Origin: Bacillota bacterium
Lineage (GTDB): Bacteria > Bacillota > Clostridia > Tissierellales > Sedimentibacteraceae
Direction: 5' to 3'
DNA: 12,196 nucleotides
NCBI GenBank assembly: GCA_029239575.1
Contig: JARBUP010000060.1
Location: forward strand, 1-12,196
A program made the position numbers and the translations under genes. Below, piece after piece: positions 1-7,093 of this stretch (position 1 is the first letter of the stretch; each line of letters opens with the position of its first letter). Under the pieces are notes generated by a model. The model made no database searches. It was given only the letters and a program-made list of their open reading frames with translations, and was not told the DNA's origin.

Positions 1-101
1 TCTTTAATTACGGTAAATTTATCAGGTGTTTGTGTATATAATATATTTCCTTTAAATATTTTTTTAGTTTGCGAGTTTAAATTCTCCTTTATCTTTATCA
101 T
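1..101 (-). CDS. N-terminal part of an amidohydrolase, guanine deaminase-like (cut by window edge)
   Basis: Reading the minus strand from an ATG at 101 gives 33 codons with no stop before the window edge, so the 3' part of the gene is outside. Residues 14-33 include KIFKGNILYTQTPDKF, which resembles the first beta-strands of guanine deaminase and related metal-dependent amidohydrolases; this match is from memory. The ATG at 101 lies inside the last codons of the carbonic anhydrase gene, giving a 38-base overlap in another frame. No better ATG, GTG or TTG start is seen nearer the KIFKGN segment, although an AAAGGAG sits at about 78-84. The start is therefore uncertain, and the family resemblance covers only about 20 residues. 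If real, the gene would be translationally coupled to the carbonic anhydrase. It could also be a decayed start. Confidence 0.45.
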   Translation of the reverse strand, partial: MIKIKENLNSQTKKIFKGNILYTQTPDKFTVIK

Positions 102-687
102 ATATAAATATTTCTCCAGTTTCTATAATATAATGCCATCCGCTTATTTTCATTTTTCCATTTTTTACTCTTTCTCTAATATACGGATAAGATAATAAAT
201 GCTTAAGCTGTTCAACTACATTTGCCTGTTCCATTAACCATTCTCTTTTTTCATACTCATTTTCACTGATATCTCTAAGTACTCGGTCCCTAACTGGATG
301 GCTTAATTCAAGCCATTTTTTTGTATGTGGCAATTCATCTAAAAATTCTACAGGTTTTAAACATGCAGCACATCCACCACAATTAGAATGTCCACATACA
401 ATAATATTTTCTACATTTAAACTTAAGACAGCATATTCAATAGCTGAAGTTGTAGCAACATAATCATGTGTATCTCTAAATGGTGGTACGATATTTGCAA
501 TATTTCTAATAATAAACAATTCGCCAGGTAAAGAACCTGTTATCATATTTGGATCCACTCTTGAATCGGAGCAGCTTATAAATAATGTATGAGGTTTTTG
601 TTCTTCTTTTAATTCTTTAAAAAGTTCTTTATGGGCATCGAAATCCCCTTCTCTAAAATTTAATATACCTTTTATAAGATTTTCCAT
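64..687 (-). CDS. Beta-class carbonic anhydrase
   Basis: This is a 207-residue zinc enzyme of the cytoplasm that interconverts CO2 and bicarbonate. The beta-class signatures are intact: CSDSR at residues 39-43 (zinc ligand Cys39 and the Asp41-Arg43 pair) and GHSNCGGC at 99-106 (zinc ligands His100 and Cys103). Length is normal for the bacterial beta class. I chose the ATG at 687 because AAGGTGG sits eight bases upstream. The longer reading from a GTG at 699 would start inside that ribosome binding site. A promoter is visible at 751-778. The gene overlaps the start of the next minus-strand reading frame at the left edge, so the two may be co-transcribed. Bicarbonate supply fits carboxylation steps such as carbamoyl phosphate synthesis, but no direct link to the arginine genes is shown: a terminator lies between them. 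Confidence 0.93.
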   Translation of the reverse strand: MENLIKGILNFREGDFDAHKELFKELKEEQKPHTLFISCSDSRVDPNMITGSLPGELFIIRNIANIVPPFRDTHDYVATTSAIEYAVLSLNVENIIVCGHSNCGGCAACLKPVEFLDELPHTKKWLELSHPVRDRVLRDISENEYEKREWLMEQANVVEQLKHLLSYPYIRERVKNGKMKISGWHYIIETGEIFIYDKDKGEFKLAN

Positions 688-750
688 AAGTTTTACCACC
701 TTATATATTTTATGTAAAAATAAATTTTCTATTATGATTACCAGTTAATT

Positions 751-778
751 ATTATATCATTTTGTAAATTTTATACAA
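751..778 (-). promoter_or_regulatory. Sigma-A-type promoter for the carbonic anhydrase gene
   Basis: On the minus strand, TTGTAT (773-778) and a perfect TATAAT (751-756) are separated by 16 bases. This predicts a start near 744 and a leader of about 57 bases before the ATG at 687. The minus-35 box is weak (TTGTTG, three bases upstream, is an alternative with a 19-base spacer). Confidence 0.55.
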
Positions 779-855
779 CAATAAATAATGCAAAATGTCA
801 ATAGATGAACAAACTAAGCGATGAACACAAAATCGAAAATCGCTATTTTGGTTCC

Positions 856-930
856 CTTCTTATCTGAACGAAGTAAAGCATCTATTAACAATTGAAATAA
901 TTAGATCCTTCGCTTTCGCTCAGGATGACA
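856..930. repeat. Degenerate copy of an interspersed hairpin repeat
   Basis: The arm at 903-930 is intact and matches the right arm of the repeat at 9550-9577 in 26 of 28 bases. Its partner at 856-883 is decayed, matching about 18 of 25 aligned positions with two small gaps. The 19-base loop is almost the same size as in the other copy (18). Outside it, AATAGATG (800-807) pairs exactly with CATCTATT (879-886), so the structured region may extend from about 796 to 930. It sits between the arginine-operon terminator and the carbonic anhydrase promoter. The core resembles a short intergenic palindrome I remember from many genomes (TGTCATTCTGAGCGAAG...). No coding potential is seen. Confidence 0.7.
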
Positions 931-960
931 AAAAATTCAGCAGTTTGAACTGCTGAATTT
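930..960 (-). terminator. Intrinsic terminator of the arginine operon
   Basis: Positions 933-945 and 948-960 are a perfect 13-base inverted repeat (AAATTCAGCAGTT and its complement). On the minus strand the stem is followed by six T residues (930-935, partly in the stem). It begins 18 bases past the argD stop, where the operon should end. Confidence 0.88.
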
Positions 961-977
961 AGACATTTGACATACTC

Positions 978-2168
978 TTAAAGTGTAATTAAAACTTCTT
1001 TAAATTTAATAATCATTTCATCAACATTTTCTTTTGTTATAATAAGAGGAGGTACAAGTCTAATAACATTTTTACCTGCAGAAATTATAATAAGTCCATT
1101 ATCCAATGCTTTTTCAACTATATCCTTTACAGGAACAGAAAATATTAAACCTTGCATTAGACCTTTTCCTCTTCTACTTTCAATAAAATCATATTCATCC
1201 ACAAGTTTATTTAGTTCATTTTCAAGGTATGGTGTAATTTCATTTACATTATTAATTATATTATTAGATTCAAATAAATCAAATACTTTACTAACTGCAG
1301 CACAAACTAATGGATTTCCTCCATAAGTACTTCCGTGATCACCTGCTACCATGGCTGAAGCTACTTTTTCATTTGCAAGAAATGCTCCTACAGGAACTCC
1401 ACAGCCTAATGCTTTAGCTGTTGTTAAAACATCTGGTATTATTCCATATTGTTGGAATGCAAACATAGATCCAGTTCTTCCCATTCCACACTGTATTTCA
1501 TCAAATATTAATACAATATCATTTTGCTCACATATGGATTTTACACCTTCTAAGAACTCTTTAGTTGCAGGATAAATTCCGCCTTCACCTTGTATAGGTT
1601 CTATAATTATAGCACATGTTTTTTCGCTTATTTGTGAAATTACGCTTTGCAAATCATTTAGCTCAGCAAATTTAACACCTTCTATAAGAGGCTTAAATGC
1701 TTTTTGGTATTCTTCATTACCTGTGACTGATAATGCACCTAATGTTCTACCATGAAAAGAATTGTTCATAGAAATTATTTCATAACAGTCCGCACCTTTA
1801 TTAACAAAAGCATATTTTTTAGCTAACTTAATAGCACCTTCAATAGCTTCTGTACCACTATTTGTGAAAAAAACTTTATCCATATTAGAAACAGAAGTTA
1901 CTTTTTTTGCAGCCTCAATTGCTGGTATATTATAATAATAATTAGATGTATGAATTAATTTATCTATTTGATTTTTTAAAGCATCATTAAATTCTTTATT
2001 GTTATATCCTAAAGCAAATACTGCTATTCCAGCTGCAAAGTCCAAATATTTTTTACCTTCTGTATCGTATAAATAAACACCATCACCTTTATCTAAAATT
2101 ATTTGATGTCTTTTATATGTGTTAAGAATAGCCATTTCAGCTTCTTCAATTTTTTTAAATTTATCCAT
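978..2168 (-). CDS. argD: Acetylornithine aminotransferase
   Basis: This 396-residue, PLP-dependent class III aminotransferase converts N-acetylglutamate 5-semialdehyde and glutamate to N2-acetylornithine and 2-oxoglutarate. Visible landmarks are NSGTEA (103-108, PLP phosphate binding), FHGRT (138-142), the FDEIQ segment with Asp223, the PLP lysine Lys252 in TTAKALGCG, and STYGGNP (280-286). Length is typical. The ATG at 2168 has a G-rich ribosome binding site (GGGGGT) seven bases upstream. It is the last gene of the operon, only 13 bases after argB. The closely related ornithine and 4-aminobutyrate aminotransferases share these motifs, so the assignment rests on the argCJB context as well as on sequence. 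Confidence 0.95.
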   Translation of the reverse strand: MDKFKKIEEAEMAILNTYKRHQIILDKGDGVYLYDTEGKKYLDFAAGIAVFALGYNNKEFNDALKNQIDKLIHTSNYYYNIPAIEAAKKVTSVSNMDKVFFTNSGTEAIEGAIKLAKKYAFVNKGADCYEIISMNNSFHGRTLGALSVTGNEEYQKAFKPLIEGVKFAELNDLQSVISQISEKTCAIIIEPIQGEGGIYPATKEFLEGVKSICEQNDIVLIFDEIQCGMGRTGSMFAFQQYGIIPDVLTTAKALGCGVPVGAFLANEKVASAMVAGDHGSTYGGNPLVCAAVSKVFDLFESNNIINNVNEITPYLENELNKLVDEYDFIESRRGKGLMQGLIFSVPVKDIVEKALDNGLIIISAGKNVIRLVPPLIITKENVDEMIIKFKEVLITL

Positions 2169-2181
2169 TTTTATACCCCCA

Positions 2182-3045
2182 TTAGTTTAATATCATTGTA
2201 CCAATTTTTTTATTTGTAAAAAATTCTAAAAGCAGTGAATGTTGAATTCTGCCATCTAAAATATGAACACGGGATACTCCATTTTCAACTGCATCTATGC
2301 AGTTCATTAATTTTGGAAGCATTCCTCCAGCCGCTTTTCCGCTATCTAATAACTGTTTTGCTTCATTTACAGTTAACTCAGGTATCAGTGTTGATGAATC
2401 TTTTGGATCTTGGCAAACACCATCAATATCTGTCAGAAAAACAAGATTATCGGCATTAACAGCTGTAGCCACAGCACATGCTGCATCATCTGCATTTATA
2501 TTAAACGTTTTATATTCTTCATTTATTCCTATTGGGCTTATAATAGGTGTAAATCCATTGTCAAGCAATGTATTTATTAATGAAGTATCAACATTTATAA
2601 TTTCACCAACATATCCAATATCTAAACCATCAGGATATCTTTTTTTAACTTTAAAAGTTCCTCCATCTTTACCGCTCACTCCCACAGCTTTCATACCTAT
2701 GCTTTCCATAATCTGAACTATTTCCTTATTTACTTTTGATAATACCATTTCAACAATTTCAATAGTTTGCTCATCCGTAACTCTAAGTCCATTTACAAAT
2801 TTACTTTGCATCCCTACTTTTTCAAGCCATTTATTTATTTCTTTTCCGCCACCATGAACAACTATGATTTTAAAACCCATTTTTTTTAATAAAGTTAAAT
2901 CGTTAATGATACCTTTTTTTTGGCTGTCACCAGTCATAGTGCTGCCGCCATATTTTACAACTATAATTTTGTCCGAATTTATATTTATTTTAGGGAATTC
3001 ATCTAACATAATTTTTGATTCCTTAAGCAATAATTCTATATCCAT
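2182..3045 (-). CDS. argB: Acetylglutamate kinase
   Basis: The 287-residue amino acid kinase phosphorylates N-acetylglutamate with ATP, the second step of ornithine synthesis. Motifs in order are KYGGS (31-35, phosphate binding), HGGGKEI (64-70), GLRVTDE (86-92), NINADDAA (182-189), LTDIDGV (204-210) and GGMLPKL (240-246). The protein carries about 25 residues ahead of the KYGG strand. Such an N-terminal helix is known from hexameric, arginine-inhibited kinases and is absent from the shorter E. coli enzyme. I infer that this enzyme is the feedback-controlled step, as expected when ArgJ recycles acetyl groups. The ATG at 3045 follows AAAGGAAAA. It lies 34 bases after argJ. Confidence 0.96.
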   Translation of the reverse strand: MDIELLLKESKIMLDEFPKININSDKIIVVKYGGSTMTGDSQKKGIINDLTLLKKMGFKIIVVHGGGKEINKWLEKVGMQSKFVNGLRVTDEQTIEIVEMVLSKVNKEIVQIMESIGMKAVGVSGKDGGTFKVKKRYPDGLDIGYVGEIINVDTSLINTLLDNGFTPIISPIGINEEYKTFNINADDAACAVATAVNADNLVFLTDIDGVCQDPKDSSTLIPELTVNEAKQLLDSGKAAGGMLPKLMNCIDAVENGVSRVHILDGRIQHSLLLEFFTNKKIGTMILN

Positions 3046-3079
3046 CTTAATTTTCCTTTCGCTTATTGTTTAATTGGAG

Positions 3080-4300
3080 TTACGAGCAATATGATGCATT
3101 TATTCTTACATAATCATATGTTAAATCGCATCCCCATGCTGTTGCTTTTGAATGACCCATTTTTATATCAGCTATAGCTGTAACCTCGGATTGTGATATT
3201 ATTTTAGTTGCAGTTTCTTTATCATAATCAAGAGCAACACCATTTTCTATTAGCTGAATTTTTCCTATAATGCTTTCAAAATACAAATCTACTTTATCTG
3301 GATTAAACTGAGCACCGGAATATCCCATAGCACAAAGTATTCTTCCCCAATTTAAGTCATTTCCAAAAATTGCTGTTTTGGTTAAATTAGATGCAATAAT
3401 AGATTTACTAAGTGTTTTTGCCTGATCTTCTGTTTCTGCATTTATAACTTTCACTTCAAACAATGATGTAGCACCTTCTCCATCTTCTGCAATCCTCTTT
3501 GCTAAATAAGTGTTTATAAAGTTTAATGCTTGCAAAAATTTATAATAATCTTCATTTTTCTCTGTAATTTCTTCATTTTCAGCTAACCCATTTGCAAGAA
3601 GTATAACTGAATCATTAGTTGAAGTATCACCATCAACAGATATCATATTATAAGTTATTTTAACGTCCTCACTTAGTGCTTCCTGCAATAATTCTTTTGA
3701 AATAGCAGCATCCGTAGCTATAAAACTTAGCATTGTACACATATTTGGATGAATCATTCCAGAGCCTTTACCCATTGCTCCAATAATTACTTGCTTTCCT
3801 CCAAGCTCTATTGTTAAAGCAATTTCTTTTTTCTTAGTATCCGTAGTCATTATAGCTTCTGCAGCAAGTATTCCATGCTCTAATGAACTTCCTAAATTTG
3901 GAACCAAATCATGAATTCCAGCATTAATTTTATCCATAGGTATTTGTTTTCCAATTACTCCTGTTGAAGCTACTAAAACTGCATTCTTAGGTATCCCCAA
4001 ACATTCTCCTGCAGTTGTAGCCATATCTTCACAATAAATTAAGCCTTGTTTACCGGTACATGCATTTGCAACACCGCTATTAACTACAACAGCCTGAACA
4101 AATGGAGATTCTTTAACTACTTTCATATCCCATTTTACAGGTGCTGCTTTAATTATATTTGTAGTAAATGTTCCAGCAACTTTGCATGGAACTTCACTGT
4201 ATATCATAGCCATATCATTTTTCTTTCTTCTAATACCAGCAAAAACTCCTGCAGCTTTATATCCTTTTGCAGCAGTAACGCCGCCTTCTATCTGTTTCAT
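3080..4300 (-). CDS. argJ: Glutamate N-acetyltransferase (ornithine acetyltransferase), self-cleaving
   Basis: The 406-residue ArgJ precursor transfers the acetyl group from N-acetylornithine to glutamate, closing the acetyl cycle. Many homologues also use acetyl-CoA, making the first step too. Family marks include GGVTAAKGYKAAG near the N-terminus, the oxyanion-hole segment STGVIG (112-117) and the self-cleavage region GSGMIHPNMCTML. The nucleophilic Thr189 is preceded here by Cys188, where many family members have Ala. Cleavage would give alpha and beta chains of 188 and 218 residues. The ATG at 4300 has GAGGAG seven bases upstream. It follows argC by 36 bases. Whether it is mono- or bifunctional cannot be told from sequence; no argA is seen here. 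Confidence 0.96.
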   Translation of the reverse strand: MKQIEGGVTAAKGYKAAGVFAGIRRKKNDMAMIYSEVPCKVAGTFTTNIIKAAPVKWDMKVVKESPFVQAVVVNSGVANACTGKQGLIYCEDMATTAGECLGIPKNAVLVASTGVIGKQIPMDKINAGIHDLVPNLGSSLEHGILAAEAIMTTDTKKKEIALTIELGGKQVIIGAMGKGSGMIHPNMCTMLSFIATDAAISKELLQEALSEDVKITYNMISVDGDTSTNDSVILLANGLAENEEITEKNEDYYKFLQALNFINTYLAKRIAEDGEGATSLFEVKVINAETEDQAKTLSKSIIASNLTKTAIFGNDLNWGRILCAMGYSGAQFNPDKVDLYFESIIGKIQLIENGVALDYDKETATKIISQSEVTAIADIKMGHSKATAWGCDLTYDYVRINASYCS

Positions 4301-4336
4301 AACCGATCTCCTCGTATTAATAAATTTTTTACTTAC

Positions 4337-5377
4337 TTATGGGAACATGGGTACATTGTATAAACCTTCATGCTCTTCTAATCCAAACATAATATTCATA
4401 TTTTGAATTGCCTGCCCAGCTGCACCTTTGACCAAATTGTCCATGGCACCTATAATAATAATTCTATTAGTTCTTTTATCTATTTTAAAATTAATATCAA
4501 CAAAATTACTACCTTGAACCCATTTCGTTTGCGGAAATATATCATCATCCAGCAATCTAATAAATTTTTCATTTTTATAATATTTTTTATAAATGTTTTT
4601 TAAATCCTCGTAGGATGTTTCTTTAATTAAAGATGAATATGCTGTAATTAAAATTCCTCTATTCATAGGTATTAAATGAGGTGTAAAATTAATTATCAAA
4701 TTTTGTCCTGCTGCATATGAAAGCTGTTCTTCAATTTCAGGTGTATGTCTGTGATTTGTTAAACCATATGCTTTAATATTTTCGCTAACTTCACAAAATA
4801 AATTATCTGTTTTAGCACTCCTTCCAGCCCCTGTAACTCCTGATTTAGCATCCACGATAATATTGTTTATATCTATTAGCCCTTCCTTTAGTAAAGGATA
4901 AATTGATAAAATAGTACATGTAGGATAACAACCTGGATTAGCTATTAGCCTTGCATTTTTAATTTTATCTCTGTTTATTTCACATAAACCATAAACAGCT
5001 TCATCTATGAACTTAGGATTTTCATGATTTATTCCATACCATTCTTCATAAATGTCTACATCCTTTATTCTAAAATCAGCACTTAAATCTATAACTTTTG
5101 TTTTAGATAAAATTTCCTCATTTATTTGGGAAGAACAAAAACCTTGTGGTGTTGCAGTAAAAATAACATCAACTTCATCAGATAATTTATTTAAATTGTC
5201 ATCAAGACATTTGTCATCTGTAAAATGAAAAAAGTTTTGATATACTTCATAATATCTTTTATCTTTATAACTTTTTGACCCATACCATTTTATCTCTACA
5301 TTTTTATGACCCATAAGAAGTCTTATTAATTCACTTCCCGCATATCCAGTTGCTCCAATTATTCCAGCTTTAATCAT
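4337..5377 (-). CDS. argC: N-acetyl-gamma-glutamyl-phosphate reductase
   Basis: The enzyme reduces N-acetylglutamyl phosphate to the semialdehyde with NADPH. With the ATG at 5377 it has 346 residues, the usual family length. GATGYAGSEL (8-17) is the dinucleotide-binding loop; Cys150 in ANPGCYPT is the catalytic cysteine; HRHTPEI (209-215) supplies the catalytic histidine. The frame stays open upstream to an ATG at 5512, but that extension has no family match, is unusually rich in Ile and Tyr, and would cross the operon promoter. GGAGTG lies eight bases before the ATG at 5377, which decides the start. It is the first gene of the argCJBD operon. Confidence 0.96.
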   Translation of the reverse strand: MIKAGIIGATGYAGSELIRLLMGHKNVEIKWYGSKSYKDKRYYEVYQNFFHFTDDKCLDDNLNKLSDEVDVIFTATPQGFCSSQINEEILSKTKVIDLSADFRIKDVDIYEEWYGINHENPKFIDEAVYGLCEINRDKIKNARLIANPGCYPTCTILSIYPLLKEGLIDINNIIVDAKSGVTGAGRSAKTDNLFCEVSENIKAYGLTNHRHTPEIEEQLSYAAGQNLIINFTPHLIPMNRGILITAYSSLIKETSYEDLKNIYKKYYKNEKFIRLLDDDIFPQTKWVQGSNFVDINFKIDKRTNRIIIIGAMDNLVKGAAGQAIQNMNIMFGLEEHEGLYNVPMFP

Positions 5378-5447
5378 TTTATCACTCCAAATCATGTAAA
5401 TTAATTTAATAATAAAAATATTTATGCTTATATAAGTTCGTTCGTGT

Positions 5448-5464
5448 ATAATATTCCGTATTAT
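5448..5464 (-). promoter_or_regulatory. Candidate operator at the arginine-operon start site
   Basis: ATAATA (5448-5453) and TATTAT (5459-5464) form an exact inverted repeat around TTCCG, covering about +1 to +17 of the predicted transcript. The flanking TGTATAAT recalls A+T-rich ARG boxes bound by ArgR/AhrC, but it does not fit the classic 18-base consensus well. The position suits repression by arginine. The identity of the regulator is inference. Confidence 0.3.
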
Positions 5465-5470
5465 TGCATT

Positions 5471-5499
5471 ATTATATAACCATACTATTATATATGCAA
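5471..5499 (-). promoter_or_regulatory. Sigma-A promoter of the argCJBD operon
   Basis: On the minus strand, TTGCAT (5494-5499) and a perfect TATAAT (5471-5476) are 17 bases apart, the ideal spacing. The predicted start is near 5464, leaving a leader of about 87 bases. I see no T-box or attenuator hairpin in that leader. Confidence 0.75.
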
Positions 5500-5512
5500 G
5501 AAAAAGTTTCAT

Positions 5513-5842
5513 TATTATAAAAAAAAATTTATAAACATCATTTTTATAAATAATATATTTGCAGCACCCAATTTTTTAAACAATTTATTAACAGCAAATA
5601 CTTGTTAATGCAATTAACCTCTTAATTATTTTATAATTTATTTTTGTATAATTTTATTTATAAAAATTTTATAATTTCAGCACACAATACTTTACTACAT
5701 TCATAAATATTAATATTACAAACAATTACACCGTCATTATTTCTCATAGGTTGCATGTATTAATATACACCAAACTTTTATAAACCTTATAGTTGACCTA
5801 AGCACCTACCTTAAAGCGGAGGGAAGTACTTTCCTATAATAT
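5513..5842. other. Intergenic spacer between argC and aroD with a G+C-richer island
   Basis: This spacer has no credible coding frame. Most of it is runs of A and T. The exception is about 5793-5834, roughly half G+C, which contains AAGCACCTACC, AAAGCGGAGGG and the palindrome AAGTACTT. It lies downstream of the aroD terminator and upstream of the arginine promoter, so neither operon needs it. It could be part of a small RNA or a remnant, but I recognise no known RNA family. Confidence 0.4.
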
Positions 5843-5873
5843 AAAAAAATCCATGTTTCAAATGAAACATGGA
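5843..5873 (-). terminator. Intrinsic terminator of aroD
   Basis: TCCATGTTTC (5850-5859) and GAAACATGGA (5864-5873) form a perfect 10-base stem with a four-base loop. Seven T residues follow on the minus strand (5843-5849). It lies about 20 bases past the aroD stop and separates aroD from the arginine operon. Confidence 0.92.
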
Positions 5874-5891
5874 CTTAATTTTATATTATTA

Positions 5892-6644
5892 TTAATTGTG
5901 CAATAAATTTAATATATTTCTTACTTCTTTAACATTAACCTGTCCTGGTGCTGATACTTTCTTTGCTGCAGCAAATGTCATGCAAGAACCGAACAATTCA
6001 CCCGACAATCTTGAAATTACTCCAAGAGAAGACATTGACATTGTAATGCAAGGACGGTCACCTTTTTCTTTTTTCATTTCCAGCGTTGCAGAAAGAAGTG
6101 TTAATACATCTTCTTCAGATTTTGGCATAACAGCTATTTTAGTTATATCTGCATCATACTCCTGCATTTGAACTAATCTTTTAACTATTTCTTCTTTTAC
6201 AGGTGTTTTGAAAAAGTCATGGTTTGACATTACAACTTTAACATTCTTTTCTTTAGCAACTGTAATTAATTCTTTAATTTTATCTGCAGAAGAGAATAAC
6301 TCTATATCAATTAAATCTATGTAACCTGATTCGATTGCTACATGGTTTAATTCAAAATATTTATCTTCCGACATTTCATACTCTCCACCTTCTTTTTTAG
6401 TTCTAAATGTGAACAAAAGAGGCTTGTTGTAATTTTGGCGGATTTTTTCAAGAAGATCTATAACCTTTTGTAGGTCATCAGCAAATTCATAAAAATCTAC
6501 TCTAAATTCTGCAAGATCGAAATCAACAGAACTTAAAAAAGCAACTTCATCCAATATAGATTGCTCTGTTTTTCCAACTAAAGGAACACAAATTTTTGGA
6601 GCTCCTTCATTAAATATAATGTCTTTAACTTTTACAGTTTTCAT
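5892..6644 (-). CDS. aroD: 3-Dehydroquinate dehydratase, type I
   Basis: The 250-residue type I (Schiff-base) dehydroquinase turns 3-dehydroquinate into 3-dehydroshikimate in the shikimate pathway. Active-site residues line up with those known for the Salmonella/E. coli enzymes: Glu46 and Arg48 in EFRVD, Arg81 in TFRTKKEGG, His142 in SNHDF, the Schiff-base Lys169 in ITKIAV, Arg212 in ISRLSGE, and Ser231 and Gln235 in SAPGQ. Length is typical. AAGGAG stands five bases before the ATG at 6644. It is a single-gene unit: its terminator is at 5843-5873, and its upstream neighbour ptsI is divergent. No other shikimate genes are in the window, so its regulation is apparently separate. Confidence 0.96.
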   Translation of the reverse strand: MKTVKVKDIIFNEGAPKICVPLVGKTEQSILDEVAFLSSVDFDLAEFRVDFYEFADDLQKVIDLLEKIRQNYNKPLLFTFRTKKEGGEYEMSEDKYFELNHVAIESGYIDLIDIELFSSADKIKELITVAKEKNVKVVMSNHDFFKTPVKEEIVKRLVQMQEYDADITKIAVMPKSEEDVLTLLSATLEMKKEKGDRPCITMSMSSLGVISRLSGELFGSCMTFAAAKKVSAPGQVNVKEVRNILNLLHN

Positions 6645-6724
6645 ATTTTCTCCTTAGAATAATATTTTTTTCATATATTTGTTACGACAACTTCTTTAAA
6701 CATTTGTAATTACCTTATTTATGT

Positions 6725-6752
6725 ATATTATTAATATAATAATCTTTAACAA
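6725..6752 (-). promoter_or_regulatory. Possible aroD promoter
   Basis: On the minus strand, TTGTTA (6747-6752) and TAATAT (6725-6730) are 16 bases apart, about 80 bases before the aroD ATG. Both boxes deviate from consensus and the region is very A+T-rich, so chance matches are likely. Confidence 0.3.
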
Positions 6753-6914
6753 CGATTTAGTCCAATAGTATTTTATTTTGACATTTAATAAATCTAAATA
6801 AAAACTATTAATCTTTCCATATATTAGTCAAATATTCATAAAAAAAACAGCAAAAACATCATTCATTTCATGAAAACATTACCACATTTTTTGTTGATAT
6901 TTCAATATTTTTAA

Positions 6915-6943
6915 TTGCATTATATCAAAAAACACAGTATAAT
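6915..6943 (+). promoter_or_regulatory. Sigma-A promoter of ptsI
   Basis: TTGCAT (6915-6920) and a perfect TATAAT (6938-6943) are 17 bases apart. The predicted start is near 6950, giving a leader of about 144 bases. The two boxes and their spacing are the same as in the argC promoter. Confidence 0.72.
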
Positions 6944-7010
6944 AAAAATAATAGATAATAATATAATATTTTCTACATTCCTTTTTATATTTTTTTCAAT
7001 TCTTAAAGCA

Positions 7011-7025
7011 AGCTAATTATTAGCT
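7011..7025 (+). repeat. Small inverted repeat in the ptsI leader
   Basis: AGCTAAT and ATTAGCT are exact complements around a single T. In the transcript this could be a short hairpin (AGCTAA stem, three-base loop) about 70 bases before the start codon. There is no T-run directly after it, so it is not a convincing terminator. A regulatory role is possible but unproven. Confidence 0.3.
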
Positions 7026-7093
7026 ACCCATTTTTCAAAATAAATAAACTAATTTAATAATAATAAAATTTAATTACATAGAGTGGTGAATTT

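Larger units (their letters stand above)
6753..7093. other. Divergent aroD/ptsI spacer
   Basis: This A+T-rich control region shows no coding frame and no tRNA. It contains the ptsI promoter (6915-6943), the palindrome TTTCATGAAA at 6866-6875 about 40 bases before the minus-35 box, and a 15-base inverted repeat at 7011-7025 in the leader. No cre-like site and no T-box sequence was seen. Confidence 0.5.

Noticed and set aside
688..699. GTG start at 699 for the carbonic anhydrase
   Set aside because: It lies within the AAGGTGG ribosome binding site that serves the ATG at 687.
856..930. Reading the paired hairpin repeats as a CRISPR array
   Set aside because: There are only single inverted units 8.6 kb apart, with no regular direct repeats or spacers.
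2297..2716. Plus-strand open frame of 139 codons opposite argB, and similar frames opposite argD, argJ, argC, aroD, ptsI and the thioesterase gene
   Set aside because: They are antisense shadows of well-supported genes, with no recognisable motifs and no ribosome binding site context.
5378..5470. T-box or arginine attenuator in the argC leader
   Set aside because: The leader is under 90 bases and shows neither a T-box sequence nor a terminator hairpin.
5378..5512. N-terminal extension of ArgC from an ATG at 5512
   Set aside because: The 45 extra residues have no ArgC similarity, cross the operon promoter, and the ATG at 5377 has a good ribosome binding site.
6760..6943. Catabolite-response (cre) site upstream of ptsI
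   Set aside because: The TTTCATGAAA palindrome lacks the central CG and spacing of the cre consensus.
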